Source: Nonomuraea roseoviolacea subsp. carminata | Lineage (GTDB): Bacteria; Actinomycetota; Actinomycetes; Streptosporangiales; Streptosporangiaceae | NCBI RefSeq assembly: GCF_024172185.1 | Contig: NZ_JAMZEC010000001.1 | Coordinates: 9,275,001-9,339,000, forward strand | Direction: 5' to 3' | Length of the DNA: 64,000 bases | Part shown: piece by piece, positions 50,679 to 60,699 of the stretch | Numbering within the stretch: the first letter of the stretch is position 1 | How the letters are laid out: every line of letters begins with the position of its first letter | Notes under the pieces: generated by a model | What the model was told of the DNA's origin: nothing | The model's database searches: none | The model's input: only the letters and a program-made list of their open reading frames with translations | Made by a program: the position numbers and the translations under genes

Positions 50679-50903
50679 ATGCGAGGGGGGCGGGCCACGC
50701 GGGTCAAGACCGCGAAGGTGGCGTTCGGGACCGGGCAGCAGGCGCAGTTCACCGAGTGGAAGGTGTCGTGCGACGGCGCCAGGACGAACGTCGCCTTCTA
50801 CACCCAGCGCGTCTGGTACGTGCGGGCCAAGAAGGTGATCGTCGTCGACCACTGGAAGACGCCGGGTCTCGACGCCATCCTCGGCAAGGCCGTGTGGAAG
50901 TGA
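50679..50903 (+). CDS. Short ORF, probable C-terminal remnant of a secreted protein
   Basis: A 74-aa frame whose sequence ('QQAQFTEWKVSCDGARTNVA', 'VWYVRAKKVIVVDHWKTPGL', 'AILGKAVWK') looks like the end of a longer exported actinobacterial protein, but no signal peptide or front half precedes it. ATG 50679 is only the nearest start; no ribosome site is visible. It may be a 5'-truncated pseudogene. Confidence 0.45.
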   Translation: MRGGRATRVKTAKVAFGTGQQAQFTEWKVSCDGARTNVAFYTQRVWYVRAKKVIVVDHWKTPGLDAILGKAVWK

Positions 50904-50913
50904 CAGCCGGGGC

Positions 50914-51237
50914 TCAGGCCGCCGGCCGCCGTGTCTGCGCCGCGTCCTGGTCCGCCGGGTGGGGCCGCACGAGCACCGGCACGTCCGACAGCACCACGAC
51001 GCCGTACGGCACGCGCCGGGACGCAAGGCCGGAACCGGCCAGCTCCTCCAGCGTCGCGGACCGCGTGCGCTGCGGCGGGACGACCACGCGGAACGGCCCG
51101 AGCGGCCGGCCGCCCTCCGCGCAGAACGTCAGCTCGACGTGGGCGTTCCCGGCTCCGGCGTTGAACAGGACGAGCCGGTCGCCGGGCATGCACCCGTCGG
51201 TGATCGCCATCTTCCAGTTGCCCACCATCGTGCTCAT
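50914..51237 (-). CDS. ASRT-family protein (sensory rhodopsin transducer domain, PF07100-like)
   Basis: A 107-aa beta-sandwich protein. 'GCMPGDRLVLFNAGAGNAHV', 'ELTFCAEGGRPLGPFRVVVP' and 'PQRTRSATLEELAG' match the fold and motif spacing of the Anabaena sensory rhodopsin transducer. In cyanobacteria it signals from a rhodopsin. Stand-alone relatives in other bacteria probably bind a small ligand or carbohydrate. No rhodopsin gene lies in this window. The ATG is at 51235-51237. Confidence 0.75.
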   Translation of the reverse strand: MSTMVGNWKMAITDGCMPGDRLVLFNAGAGNAHVELTFCAEGGRPLGPFRVVVPPQRTRSATLEELAGSGLASRRVPYGVVVLSDVPVLVRPHPADQDAAQTRRPAA

Positions 51238-51401
51238 ACGTGACTCCCGTCTCCTGCGGCAGTCGTCCAGCTACCCCGGCAGGGCGCGAACTATCGTGCG
51301 TTCCGGCGGATCGGTGACGGCGGCGCGGGTCTCACCATCCGGGGTGGCGGCGCCACCGGAACGGGTCCTCCGGAGGTCGCCGGAGAGCGGCACCGGATCT
51401 C

Positions 51402-52610
51402 TCAGCGGACCGGCAGGCCCGTCACCGCGCGGCCGATGATGAGCCGCTGGATCTCCGACGTCCCCTCGAAGATGGTGTAGATCTTGGCGTCGCGGTGGAA
51501 GCGCTCCACCGGGTGCTCCCGCGTGTACCCCGCTCCGCCGAGGATCTGGATGGCCTGCTCCGTCACCCACACCGCCGTCTCGCCCGCGACGAGCTTGGAC
51601 ATCGAGCCCTCGGCCTGCTCGAAGCGCTTGCCGTTGCGGGCCATCCAGGCGGCCCGCCAGGTGAGCAGGCGGGCCGTGTCGACCCGGGTCGCCATCTCGG
51701 CCAGCAGGAACGCGATGGCCTGGTTCTCGCCGATCCGGCGGCCGAACTGCTCGCGTTCGCGGGCGTAGTCGCGGGCGTACTCGAAGGCGGCGCGGGCGAT
51801 GCCGACCGCCATCGCGGCGACCGACGGGCGGGTCGTCTCGAACGTGCGCATCGCCGCCTGCTCGCCGGCGCGCTCCCCGGCGCGGACGCGGGCCAGCCGG
51901 GCGTCGAGCTTCTCCTTGCCGCCGAGCAGGCACGAGCCGGGCACGCGGACGCCGTCGAGCACCACCTCGGCGGTGTGGGAGGCGCGGATGCCGTGCTTCC
52001 GGAACTTCTGTCCCATGGACAGGCCGGGCGTGCCCGGCGGGACGACGAAGGTGGCCTGGCCGCGGGTGCCGAGGTCGGGGTCCACCGAGGCGACCACCAC
52101 GTGGACCTCGGCGATGCCGCCGTTGGTGGCCCACGTCTTGACGCCGTCGAGCACCCAGTCGCCCCGGTCGCGGACGGCGCGGGTGCGGATGGCGCCGACG
52201 TCGGAGCCGGCGTCGGGCTCGGAGGCGCAGAAGGCGCCCAGCTTGACGTCGTCGGGGGTGCCGAACATCTGCGGCAGCCACTCGCCCATCTGCTCGGGCG
52301 TGCCGTTGGCGGCGAGGGCCGCGGCGGCCAGGCCCGTGCCGACGATCGACAGGCCGATGCCGGCGTCGCCCCAGAAGATCTCCTCGAACGCCACGGGCAG
52401 TGCCAGCCCGCTCTCCTCGAACCACTGCGTGGAGAAGAAGTCGAGGGAGTACAGCCCGATCTTGGCGGCCTCCTGGATGATCGGCCAGGGGGTCTCCTCG
52501 CGTTCGTCCCACTCGGCGCCCGCCGGGCGGATGACATCGCGGGCGAACGCGCGCACCCAGTCGCGCACCTCGATGACGTCGTCGCCGAGCTCCAGACCGA
52601 ACCCGCCCAT
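51402..52610 (-). CDS. Acyl-CoA dehydrogenase
   Basis: A 402-aa flavoenzyme. 'FCASEPDAGSDVGAIRTRAV' is the first ACAD signature, 'WATNGGIAEVHVVVASVD' the second, and the C-terminal 'QILGGAGYTREHPVERFHRD' plus 'IFEGTSEIQRLIIGRAV' completes the fold and catalytic region. It oxidises an acyl-CoA to the enoyl-CoA in fatty- or branched-acid breakdown. It is monocistronic, near glyoxylate-shunt genes, which suits growth on fatty acids. Confidence 0.94.
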   Translation of the reverse strand: MGGFGLELGDDVIEVRDWVRAFARDVIRPAGAEWDEREETPWPIIQEAAKIGLYSLDFFSTQWFEESGLALPVAFEEIFWGDAGIGLSIVGTGLAAAALAANGTPEQMGEWLPQMFGTPDDVKLGAFCASEPDAGSDVGAIRTRAVRDRGDWVLDGVKTWATNGGIAEVHVVVASVDPDLGTRGQATFVVPPGTPGLSMGQKFRKHGIRASHTAEVVLDGVRVPGSCLLGGKEKLDARLARVRAGERAGEQAAMRTFETTRPSVAAMAVGIARAAFEYARDYAREREQFGRRIGENQAIAFLLAEMATRVDTARLLTWRAAWMARNGKRFEQAEGSMSKLVAGETAVWVTEQAIQILGGAGYTREHPVERFHRDAKIYTIFEGTSEIQRLIIGRAVTGLPVR

Positions 52611-52733
52611 ACACGCTCCCTGAGAAGAGGCCGGCCGGCCCTTGAGGGCCTGAGAGGAGGCCGGGCCATACCCTACCGGTGAGTAGCTCTATGGACCAGA
52701 ACCCTACCGGCCAGTACGCCGTGCGGCCAGGGC

Positions 52734-53714
52734 CTACGGGCGGCCCGTGGCCCGTCCGGGCCGGGGCTCGCGCACGGTGCTCATCGGCGGCCGCTCGGCG
52801 ATGGAGACGTCCTGGACCACCGCCTCGTGGCCGTGCTCGCCGCGCCGGAACTGCGTCAGCCGCGAGCCGGGCCGGTGGAACGCCTGGATCTTGCCCTGCC
52901 GCTCCAGCCGGGACCACGCGGCCAGCATGATCTGCGCCGCCATCGCCCCCAGGGCCTCGGTGGACTGGTGCGAGTGCTCGCGCACCCCCAGGTCCACCTG
53001 GGCCAGCGCGTCGAGCCCGGCCAGCTCGGCGAGGTCGACCAGCAGCCCGAGCTCCACGCCGTAGCCGGTGATGAACGGCACCCGCTCCAGCGCCGAGCGC
53101 CGTCCCGCGTACTCGCCCGCCAGCGGCTGGACGAAGCCGGACAGGTGCGGCCAGTGCAGGTTGATGAGCGGCCGGGCGACCAGCTCGGTGACGCGCCCGC
53201 CGCCGGTCGGCGCCCCGCCGAGCGGCCGGTCGTAGCAGCCCTTGACGTAGACGACGCCGGGGTCGGACAGCAGCGGCCCGAGCAGGCCGGTCACCAGCTC
53301 GGCCCGGAAATGGCGGATGTCGGCGTCGACGAAGGCGAGGATGTCGCCCTCGGTGACGGCCAGCGACTTCCACAGCGCCTCGCCCTTGCCGCCGAGCGGT
53401 TCGAGGTGCGGCAGGATGTCGTCCTGCGCGTGGACGCGGGCGCCGGCGCGGGCGGCGACGGCCGCGGTGTCGTCGGTGGAGCGCGAGTCGATGACGACGA
53501 CCTCGTCCACCAGGGCGGCCAGCTCGCCGCGGATCACCCGGACGATGTCGCCCACGGTCTCGCGCTCGTCGCGCGCCGGCAGCACCACGCTGACGGTGGT
53601 GTCGCCCTTCGCCTCGGCCAGCGCGTGCGCCGGCCAGTCCGCGACCCGTGAGCTGCGGCGGCGCGTCCAGGCGCGCACCTCAGCAGGCACACAATCCTCC
53701 CCCGTCCACCCCAT
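52734..53714 (-). CDS. gpgS: Glucosyl-3-phosphoglycerate synthase
   Basis: A 326-aa GT81/GT2-like transferase. 'SVVLPARDERETVGDIV' starts the nucleotide-binding fold, 'VVVIDSRSTDDT' follows, and 'ILAFVDADIRHF' holds the metal-binding DxD. 'GYGVELGLLVDLAELAGLDA' and 'LGVREHSHQSTEALGAMAAQ' are characteristic of GpgS. It transfers glucose from a nucleotide sugar to 3-phosphoglycerate, the first step to glucosylglycerate and, in mycobacteria, methylglucose lipopolysaccharides. No phosphatase gene is adjacent. Confidence 0.92.
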   Translation of the reverse strand: MGWTGEDCVPAEVRAWTRRRSSRVADWPAHALAEAKGDTTVSVVLPARDERETVGDIVRVIRGELAALVDEVVVIDSRSTDDTAAVAARAGARVHAQDDILPHLEPLGGKGEALWKSLAVTEGDILAFVDADIRHFRAELVTGLLGPLLSDPGVVYVKGCYDRPLGGAPTGGGRVTELVARPLINLHWPHLSGFVQPLAGEYAGRRSALERVPFITGYGVELGLLVDLAELAGLDALAQVDLGVREHSHQSTEALGAMAAQIMLAAWSRLERQGKIQAFHRPGSRLTQFRRGEHGHEAVVQDVSIAERPPMSTVREPRPGRATGRP

Positions 53715-53771
53715 GGCCCAAGCTTAGGGTGCGCCGTTCCGCGGCCCTCCACCGCCCGGTCCCCTGGCGGG

Positions 53772-55244
53772 TCAGACGGTGATGGCGTGCCGTTCGAGGA
53801 AGGTGTAGACGTCCGCCTCGTCCACGCCGGGGAACGAGCCGGGCGGCAGCGCCGCCAGCACGTGCGAGTTGGCGCGGGCCGACGGCCAGGCGTACCCCTC
53901 CCAGCGCTCGGCCAGGTCGGCGGGCGGGCGGCGGCAGCAGTCGCCGCTGGGGCAGTTGCTGCGGGTGCGGTGGGTGGTCTCCCGGCCGCGGAACCAGCGC
54001 GACTCCCGGAACGGCACGCCGAGGGTGATCGCGAAGTCCCGCTCGCGCGACGGGTCGACGTGGGCGACGCAGAAGAACGTGCCGGTCGGCGAGTCGGAGT
54101 ACTGGTAGTAGACGGAGAAGCGGTCCGGCGAGACGAACACCTGGCGCCCCGACCACTGCAGGCACATCCGCTGGCCCTCGATCGCGCCCTGCTCGTCGGC
54201 GGGGAAGACGATGCCGTCGTTCTCGTACGCCTTGTAGATCGTGCCGCCGGCGTCGTTGCGGACGAAGTGGCAGACCAGGTCGAGGTGGTGGGTGGCCAGG
54301 TTGGTGAAGCGGTGGGCGGCCATCTCGTACGACACGGCGAACACGTCGCGCAGGTCCTCCACCGACAGCGCCCGGTCGGCCTTGGCCTCCTGGAGGTAGA
54401 GGGCGGCGGCCTTCTCGGGGACGAGCACGGCCGCGGCGAAGTAGTTGGCCTCGGTGCGCTGGCGCAGGAAGTCGGCGAAGTCGCGGGGCTTGCCGTGGCC
54501 GAGGGCGAGGTGGCCGAGCGTCTGGAGCAGGATCGTGCGCGGGGTGTGCATGCCGAGCTGCTCGTGCTTGACGTAGATGCGGCGGTTGCGCAGGTCGGTG
54601 ATGGAGCGTACGGACCGGGGCAGGTCCTGGGCGGTGTGCACGGTGTAGCCGAAGTGGGTCACCAGGCTCTGGATCATGCTCTGGGACAGCGCGCCGGTGC
54701 GGTAGCCGACGGCGGCCAGCGCCTCGGCGGCAGCCTTCTCGATCTCGGGGAAGTAGTTGCCCAGCTCGCGCTGGCGGCGGCGCAGCTCGGCGTTGGCGGC
54801 CCTGGCCTCCTCGGGAGTGGCGGTGCCGCGGGCCTGGCGCGCGCGCAGCTCGCCGTACAGGCCGAGGATGTGCTCCAGCACGTCGTTGGGGACGCGCGCG
54901 GAGACCTTGAGCTTGGGCAGGCCGAGCGCGGCGTAGATGGGGTCGCGCTGGGCCTCCTCCAGGGCGATCTCCAGCTGGGCGCGGCGGTTGGGCGGCTGGC
55001 GGCGCAGCAGCTCCTCGACGGGCACGCCGAGCGCGGTGGCCAGTGCCTTGAGCAGGGACAGCTTGGGCTCGCGCTTGCCGTTCTCCAGCAGCGAGAGCTG
55101 GCTGGGGGCCCTGCTGACGCGCGCGCCGAGGTCCGACAAGGTCAGGCCACGCTGTTTGCGCAGGTGACGCAGGCGCTGCCCGAAGGCGATGAGATCCAGC
55201 TCCTGCGTCAAAAGCAGCGGTTCTTCCCCTACCAAGGACGCCAT
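53772..55244 (-). CDS. ramB: RamB-type XRE regulator of acetate/glyoxylate metabolism
   Basis: A 490-aa protein with an N-terminal XRE HTH (residues 21-78, 'LTLSDLGARVSRAPSQLSLL'), a central IrrE/ImmA-like domain ('ILLQTLGHLALGHGKPRDFA', degenerate for the HExxH zinc motif) and a C-terminal ScfR/DUF2083 domain with 'CPSGDCC'. This architecture is that of RamB and short-chain fatty-acyl regulators. It is divergent from aceA across 258 bp, exactly the RamB-aceA relation known in corynebacteria and mycobacteria. It probably represses or activates aceA in response to propionyl- or acetyl-CoA status. Confidence 0.92.
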   Translation of the reverse strand: MASLVGEEPLLLTQELDLIAFGQRLRHLRKQRGLTLSDLGARVSRAPSQLSLLENGKREPKLSLLKALATALGVPVEELLRRQPPNRRAQLEIALEEAQRDPIYAALGLPKLKVSARVPNDVLEHILGLYGELRARQARGTATPEEARAANAELRRRQRELGNYFPEIEKAAAEALAAVGYRTGALSQSMIQSLVTHFGYTVHTAQDLPRSVRSITDLRNRRIYVKHEQLGMHTPRTILLQTLGHLALGHGKPRDFADFLRQRTEANYFAAAVLVPEKAAALYLQEAKADRALSVEDLRDVFAVSYEMAAHRFTNLATHHLDLVCHFVRNDAGGTIYKAYENDGIVFPADEQGAIEGQRMCLQWSGRQVFVSPDRFSVYYQYSDSPTGTFFCVAHVDPSRERDFAITLGVPFRESRWFRGRETTHRTRSNCPSGDCCRRPPADLAERWEGYAWPSARANSHVLAALPPGSFPGVDEADVYTFLERHAITV

Positions 55245-55502
55245 GTCGGCATCTTAGACAGAAATTCTGCTCATTTTCTAGCGCCTGGGCGATCTTCCGG
55301 GTCCCGGGCGCCCGGCGGCGTGCGCGCGCCGGATTGGTCTAGGCCAACGGGAAAACTCGCGATTTCTTCTCCATCGAATACCCGTCAGTATTCATCACAT
55401 CGTGAAGTTCGGCGATTCTTCTGCGGCCTGCGGCCTGTCGATCAAGCGTTCCCCGGGCACAAACTCGGCACAGGCCCCAGGGGACGACAAAGGAGTGACA
55501 CC
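55245..55502. promoter_or_regulatory. Divergent ramB/aceA promoter region
   Basis: This 258-bp region is AT-richer than its surroundings. CAGAAATTCTG (55259-55269) is a perfect palindrome with central A close to the ramB start. AAAACTCGCGATTTC lies nearer aceA, and AAAGGAG precedes the aceA ATG by 8 nt. I could not identify a clear copy of the published RamB motif. Confidence 0.5.
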
Positions 55503-56789
<1,287 letters not shown>

Positions 56790-56853
56790 CCGTCCAGGGG
56801 CCTCACGACTCGCCGGCCACCTCCTAGGGCATGGGAGGGTTCCCCCGGCGACC

Positions 56854-56893
56854 AAGGGCCGTGCCGATCTCCCCCCGGATCGGCGCGGCCCTT
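56854..56893 (+). terminator. Strong terminator after aceA
   Basis: AAGGGCCGTGCCGATC (56854-56869) pairs with GATCGGCGCGGCCCTT (56878-56893), a 16-bp stem with one G-T pair and an 8-nt loop, 65 bp after the aceA stop. Confidence 0.85.
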
Positions 56894-56983
56894 TCGCGTG
56901 CCCCACCTTTCCGCCGGAGCGTGCAACAGTTTCCGCACCCGACGCCTCTGGGAGGTGACCAAGACGACGAAGGGCTGACGCAC

Positions 56984-57493
56984 GTGGACCAAGACCCCCG
57001 TTTCGCGGAGTTCGTCGCCGAACGCGGCGACGCGCTGCTGCGCTACGGATACGTGCTGGCCGGGAACCCGCACGACGCCGCCGACCTGGTGCAGGAGGCG
57101 CTGGTCAAGCTGCGCGCCTCCTGGGCGCGGGTGCGGCTGAAGGACAACCCGGAGAGTTACGCGCGCACGACGATGGCCAGGCTGCACATCCGCGCCTGGC
57201 GGTTACGGCGGCGCGAGCACCTGGCCTGGGACCCGCCCGAACGCGAGCACCACGACACGCTGCCCGACGGGGACGAGCAGCGGCTGTGGCACGCGCTGGC
57301 CGGGCTGCCGCGCCGGCAGCGGGCGGTGGTCGTGCTGCGCTACTACGAGCAGCTCACCGACGAGGAGATCGCCCGCGTGCTGGGCGTCTCGCGCGGCACC
57401 GTGCGCAGCCAGGCCGCCCGCGCCCTGGCCAAGCTCCGCGACTCCGTGTCCACGGAATCCGCCGTCCCGACCAGCCGAGGAGAGGCGCGATGA
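56984..57493 (+). CDS. SigE-family ECF RNA polymerase sigma factor
   Basis: A 169-aa sigma-70 family factor with region 2 ('LLRYGYVLAGNPHDAADLVQ', 'EALVKLRASWARV') and region 4 ('GLPRRQRAVVVLRYYEQLTD', 'EEIARVLGVSRGTVRSQAAR'). The GTG start at 56984 follows AAGGG at 9 nt. Its TGA overlaps the ATG of the next gene, which encodes a membrane protein, the usual arrangement with an anti-sigma or signal partner. Codon 74 is TTA (57203-57205), so translation may depend on a bldA-type tRNA. Confidence 0.92.
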   Translation: MDQDPRFAEFVAERGDALLRYGYVLAGNPHDAADLVQEALVKLRASWARVRLKDNPESYARTTMARLHIRAWRLRRREHLAWDPPEREHHDTLPDGDEQRLWHALAGLPRRQRAVVVLRYYEQLTDEEIARVLGVSRGTVRSQAARALAKLRDSVSTESAVPTSRGEAR

Positions 57494-58656
57494 ACCCGTT
57501 GGAGGATGCCCTGCGCAGGACGCTGACCGGCGCGGCCGGGCGGGCCCCGCAGGCCCCGGTCACGCTGAGCGGCGCGGTCGAGGCCCGCTACCGCAGGCGC
57601 CGCAACCGGACGCGGGCGGCGCTGGCCGCGGCGGCGGTCGTGGCGCTGGTGGGCGGGGCGACGTTCGCGCTGAAGGGCGGGACGCCACGGGCGATGCCCG
57701 CCACCCCGCCGACGACGAAGCTTCCGCCCGCCATCGAGAAGGTGTGGCCGCGGGCGATCCACGACTTGCCGGCCCGGCTGCCGGACGGGCGCGCCTTCTA
57801 CCCGCACCAGCTCATCGACGAACGGACGCTCCTGGTGACGCCGGAGGACGACGCCACACGGCCGGACGCCGTCTACGCCTACGATGTGGAGACCCACGCC
57901 GCGCGCAAGATCGCAGACCTGACGGTGCCGAAGAGGACGGTGTCGTTCCCCAGCGGCTTCGCGGCGGGCAGCGGCCGGGTGGTGTGGTGGACGGCGCTGG
58001 AGGGCGGCCTGGGACAGATCTGGTCGGCGCCTCTGTCGGGCGGCCCGGCCCACCTCGTGGCGAGCCGACCTGTGGACGACGGAGGCTTCGACGCCCTGAC
58101 CGTGGCCGGTGACCGGATCGTGTTCTCACTGGAGGAAGGCGGGGTGTTCACCGTTCCCCTCAGGGGCGGAACAGTGGAACCCGTCAAGGGCGGCGCGGAC
58201 AGTCACCTGCTGGCGTGGCCATGGATCAGCCGACCGGGCAGAGCCAGCGTCGAGGGCGAGCCGATGTTCGGCACCATCCGCAACGTGGAGACCGGCCAGA
58301 CCAGCACCGCGCTCACCCGGCGGGGAGAAGAGATGGTCTTCTGCGGTCTGGAGCTCTGCATGGGCAGGTCCGACCGCGGCGTCGGCTTCGTGCGCCGGCG
58401 TGACGGCTCCGGCGAACGGCCCGACCCGTGTGCGGCGGCCAGGCCGACAGGGGGGTCCGACCGCTTCTGCACCGAATCGGTGCACGGCACCGGCCGGAGC
58501 CGGGTCGGCGTCGTCCTGCGCGACAGGACGAGCGGGAAGTCCGCCGACCTGGGAATCCGGAACCCGGAGGAGCCTATGCCCCTTCCCGAGCCACACCTGA
58601 TGTTCTACATCGTCCAAGGCCGGATGCGCCTCGTGGACCTCACCAAGATCCCGTGA
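57490..58656 (+). CDS. Membrane-anchored beta-propeller-like protein coupled to the sigma factor
   Basis: A 388-aa protein with a short cytoplasmic N-terminus (residues 1-45, basic 'EARYRRRRNRTRA'), one transmembrane helix ('AALAAAAVVALVGGATFAL') and a large outer domain with repeated strand patterns ('DAVYAYDVETHAARKIADL', 'QIWSAPLSGGPAHLVASR', 'GVFTVPLRGGTVEPV'), like a TolB-type propeller. Two close cysteines ('FCGLELC') may form a disulfide. It overlaps the sigma gene by 4 bp and may act as its anti-sigma factor or sensor. No ASD zinc motif is seen, so this is inference. Confidence 0.8.
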   Translation: MNPLEDALRRTLTGAAGRAPQAPVTLSGAVEARYRRRRNRTRAALAAAAVVALVGGATFALKGGTPRAMPATPPTTKLPPAIEKVWPRAIHDLPARLPDGRAFYPHQLIDERTLLVTPEDDATRPDAVYAYDVETHAARKIADLTVPKRTVSFPSGFAAGSGRVVWWTALEGGLGQIWSAPLSGGPAHLVASRPVDDGGFDALTVAGDRIVFSLEEGGVFTVPLRGGTVEPVKGGADSHLLAWPWISRPGRASVEGEPMFGTIRNVETGQTSTALTRRGEEMVFCGLELCMGRSDRGVGFVRRRDGSGERPDPCAAARPTGGSDRFCTESVHGTGRSRVGVVLRDRTSGKSADLGIRNPEEPMPLPEPHLMFYIVQGRMRLVDLTKIP

Positions 58657-58675
58657 CCGGACGCCGGGGAGGCGG

Positions 58676-59509
58676 TCAGCCCAGTTCGGCCGCCTCCTCG
58701 GCCTCGATCTGCCGGTTCCACTCCTTCTTGACCGCCCGCCACGCCTCGTCGTCCACGCCGGAGCGCCAGTAGCCCGAGATGGACAGCCGCTCCAGCGGCA
58801 CCCGCCGCTCGATGCGCAGGTGGTGGCGCAGCCGCCGCACGAAGCCCGCCTCACCGTGGACGAACGCGTGCACGTCGCCCTCCGGGAACTCCAGCCGGCA
58901 CACCGCCTCGACCAGCGCCTCGCCGACCGGGCGGCCGTCGCGGTGCAGCCAGGTCACGCGGGCGTCGGCCACGGTCTCGACCTTCTGCTCCTCGTCCGGC
59001 CCCTCCACCTCGACCAGCACGTACGCCAGAGCTCCGGCGGGCAGCACCTCCACCGAGGCGAGGATCGCGGGCAGCGCGCTCTCGTCGCCCACCAGCAGGT
59101 GCCAGCCGGCCGCCGCGTCGGGCGCGTAACCGCCGCCCGGCCCCAGCATGAGCAGCTCGTCGCCGGGCACGGCGCGGGCCGCCCACGGCCCGGCCAGGCC
59201 CTTGTCGCCGTGGTGGACGAAGTCGATGGTCAGCTGGCCCGCGTCCGGGTCCCAGGCGCGCACGGTGTAGCTGCGCAGCCGGGGCCACAGCTCGCGGGGC
59301 ATGCTCGCGCGCACGTTCTGGACGCTGAAAGGCTCGGGATACTCGACGCCCTCGTGCGGGAAGACCAGCTTGACGTAGTGGTCGGTGAGCCCGGAGGTGG
59401 CGAAGTCGCGCAGGTCGTCACCGCCCACCACGACGCGGATCATGTGCGGGGTGAGCCGCTCCGTGCGCAGGACGACGCCGCGATGGTGGTCTCTCGGCTT
59501 GCCGGACAT
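58676..59509 (-). CDS. Siderophore-interacting protein (ViuB-like ferric reductase)
   Basis: A 277-aa flavin reductase of the SIP family. The FAD-binding 'RSYTVRAW' is at residues 79-86, 'DFVHHGDKGLAGPWA' and 'GPGGGYAPDAAAGWHLLVGD' follow, and the C-terminal NAD(P) region ends 'RLSISGYWRSGVDDEAWR'. It reduces ferric siderophores in the cytoplasm to release iron. An iron box (59532-59545) lies 22 bp upstream of the start, so it should be expressed under iron limitation. Confidence 0.92.
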   Translation of the reverse strand: MSGKPRDHHRGVVLRTERLTPHMIRVVVGGDDLRDFATSGLTDHYVKLVFPHEGVEYPEPFSVQNVRASMPRELWPRLRSYTVRAWDPDAGQLTIDFVHHGDKGLAGPWAARAVPGDELLMLGPGGGYAPDAAAGWHLLVGDESALPAILASVEVLPAGALAYVLVEVEGPDEEQKVETVADARVTWLHRDGRPVGEALVEAVCRLEFPEGDVHAFVHGEAGFVRRLRHHLRIERRVPLERLSISGYWRSGVDDEAWRAVKKEWNRQIEAEEAAELG

Positions 59510-59531
59510 ACACCTACCCTTCCGCTCTTAC

Positions 59532-59545
59532 TTAGGTAACCCTAA
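59532..59545. promoter_or_regulatory. Iron box (DmdR/IdeR/DtxR-type operator)
   Basis: TTAGGTAACCCTAA (59532-59545; reverse strand TTAGGGTTACCTAA) matches the second half of the iron-box consensus TTAGGTTAGGCTAACCTAA at 12 of 14 positions. It lies just upstream of the siderophore-interacting protein gene. Confidence 0.8.
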
Positions 59546-59590
59546 CCCATACCCGGGCGCGGACGGCCCACTCCGCGTTCCGGGAAGGGG

Positions 59591-60571
59591 TCAGGCGGCG
59601 GCGCCCTCGGCCGGCGGGTCCTCGTCCAGGGCGGCCACCGCCGCCAGGAACTCGCCCATGTGCCGGAACGCCGTCCGCGCCTCCGGCACCACGTCCGCCA
59701 GGATCGGGAAGCAGTGCGGCATCCGCCGCCACTCCTCGTACCGCACCGGCACCCCGTCCCGCCGCGCCCGGACGGCCACCCGGCGGGCCTCGTCCCGCAG
59801 CACCTCCGTCGAACCCGTCAGGATCATCAGCGGCGGCAGCCCCGAGAAGTCGCCCAGCACCGGCGACACCAGCGGGTCGCGCGGGTCCAGGCCGGCGGTC
59901 CAGCGGCGGGCGAGCCAGCGCACCCGGCCCGCCGGCAGCATCGGGTCCTGCCAGCGGTTGGCGCGCCGCGGGAAGTCGGTCAGGTCGGCCCAGGGCGACA
60001 GGCACACGGCCGCGCCGGGCAGCGGCAGCTCCCGGTCGCGCAGCGCGAGGAGGGTGGCCAGCGTGAGGTGCCCGCCGGCGGAGTCGCCCGCGAGCAGGAC
60101 GTCCTCGGCGGCGTACCCCTGGTCGAGCAGGCATCGGTACGCGTCGAGCGCGTCGGACAGGGAGTCGGCGAGCGTGTGCACCGGGCCCTGGCGGTAGTCG
60201 AGGGCGAGCACCGGCCGCCTGGCCACGCGCGACAGCCGCCAGGTGATCGGCCGGTGCGTCGCGGGCGAGCAGGAGAAGTAGCCGCCGCCGTGGAAGTACA
60301 GCACGACCTTGCGCTCGTCCAGCCCCTCGCCGGCCCGCACCCACTCGCCGCCGCAGGCCGAGAAGCCCGCCGGGGTGATCGTGACGTGGCCGGGCAGGCG
60401 CAGCGGGAGCAGGTTGACGACGTCGCCGAGGCGGGCGGCGCAGTCCAGGGCCAGCGCGTGCCGCATGAACAGGATGGACGCCGGCTTCAGCGTGCCGTGC
60501 ATGAGGCCGATGACCGCGCGCGCCTGCCAGCTGAGGGGATAGTCCGGAGTGACGTCCCTGTCGATGTGCAT
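59591..60571 (-). CDS. Alpha/beta hydrolase (HSL family esterase)
   Basis: A 326-aa esterase. The oxyanion motif HGGG lies at residues 94-97 and the nucleophile S164 in GDSAGG (162-167). The catalytic His is in 'RMPHCFPIL', and the acid lies in 'LTGSTEVLRDEAR'. There is no signal peptide. These esterases hydrolyse short acyl esters, lactones or carbamates. An AGGA ribosome site precedes the ATG at 60569-60571. It is not evidently co-regulated with its neighbours. Confidence 0.9.
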   Translation of the reverse strand: MHIDRDVTPDYPLSWQARAVIGLMHGTLKPASILFMRHALALDCAARLGDVVNLLPLRLPGHVTITPAGFSACGGEWVRAGEGLDERKVVLYFHGGGYFSCSPATHRPITWRLSRVARRPVLALDYRQGPVHTLADSLSDALDAYRCLLDQGYAAEDVLLAGDSAGGHLTLATLLALRDRELPLPGAAVCLSPWADLTDFPRRANRWQDPMLPAGRVRWLARRWTAGLDPRDPLVSPVLGDFSGLPPLMILTGSTEVLRDEARRVAVRARRDGVPVRYEEWRRMPHCFPILADVVPEARTAFRHMGEFLAAVAALDEDPPAEGAAA

Positions 60572-60699
60572 GTTCGGTCCTCCAAGGAGATCCCTTCCCC
60601 CCGGAACACCGATCTACCAACGAGTAAGCAACTCGTCCCCGGACGAGAGCCCGCGCAGGATCGCTCGCGCCCGGCGAGCCTTGCCCGCGGGTAAATGCG

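Noticed and set aside
48658..51237. Defence island
   Set aside because: Only one nuclease-like gene is present; the neighbours are dormancy-like, ASRT and hypothetical genes with no partner components.
56954..56977. Leader peptide (GTG ACC AAG ... TGA) before the sigma factor
   Set aside because: Seven codons with GGAGG directly abutting; no attenuator-like structure or regulatory codons.
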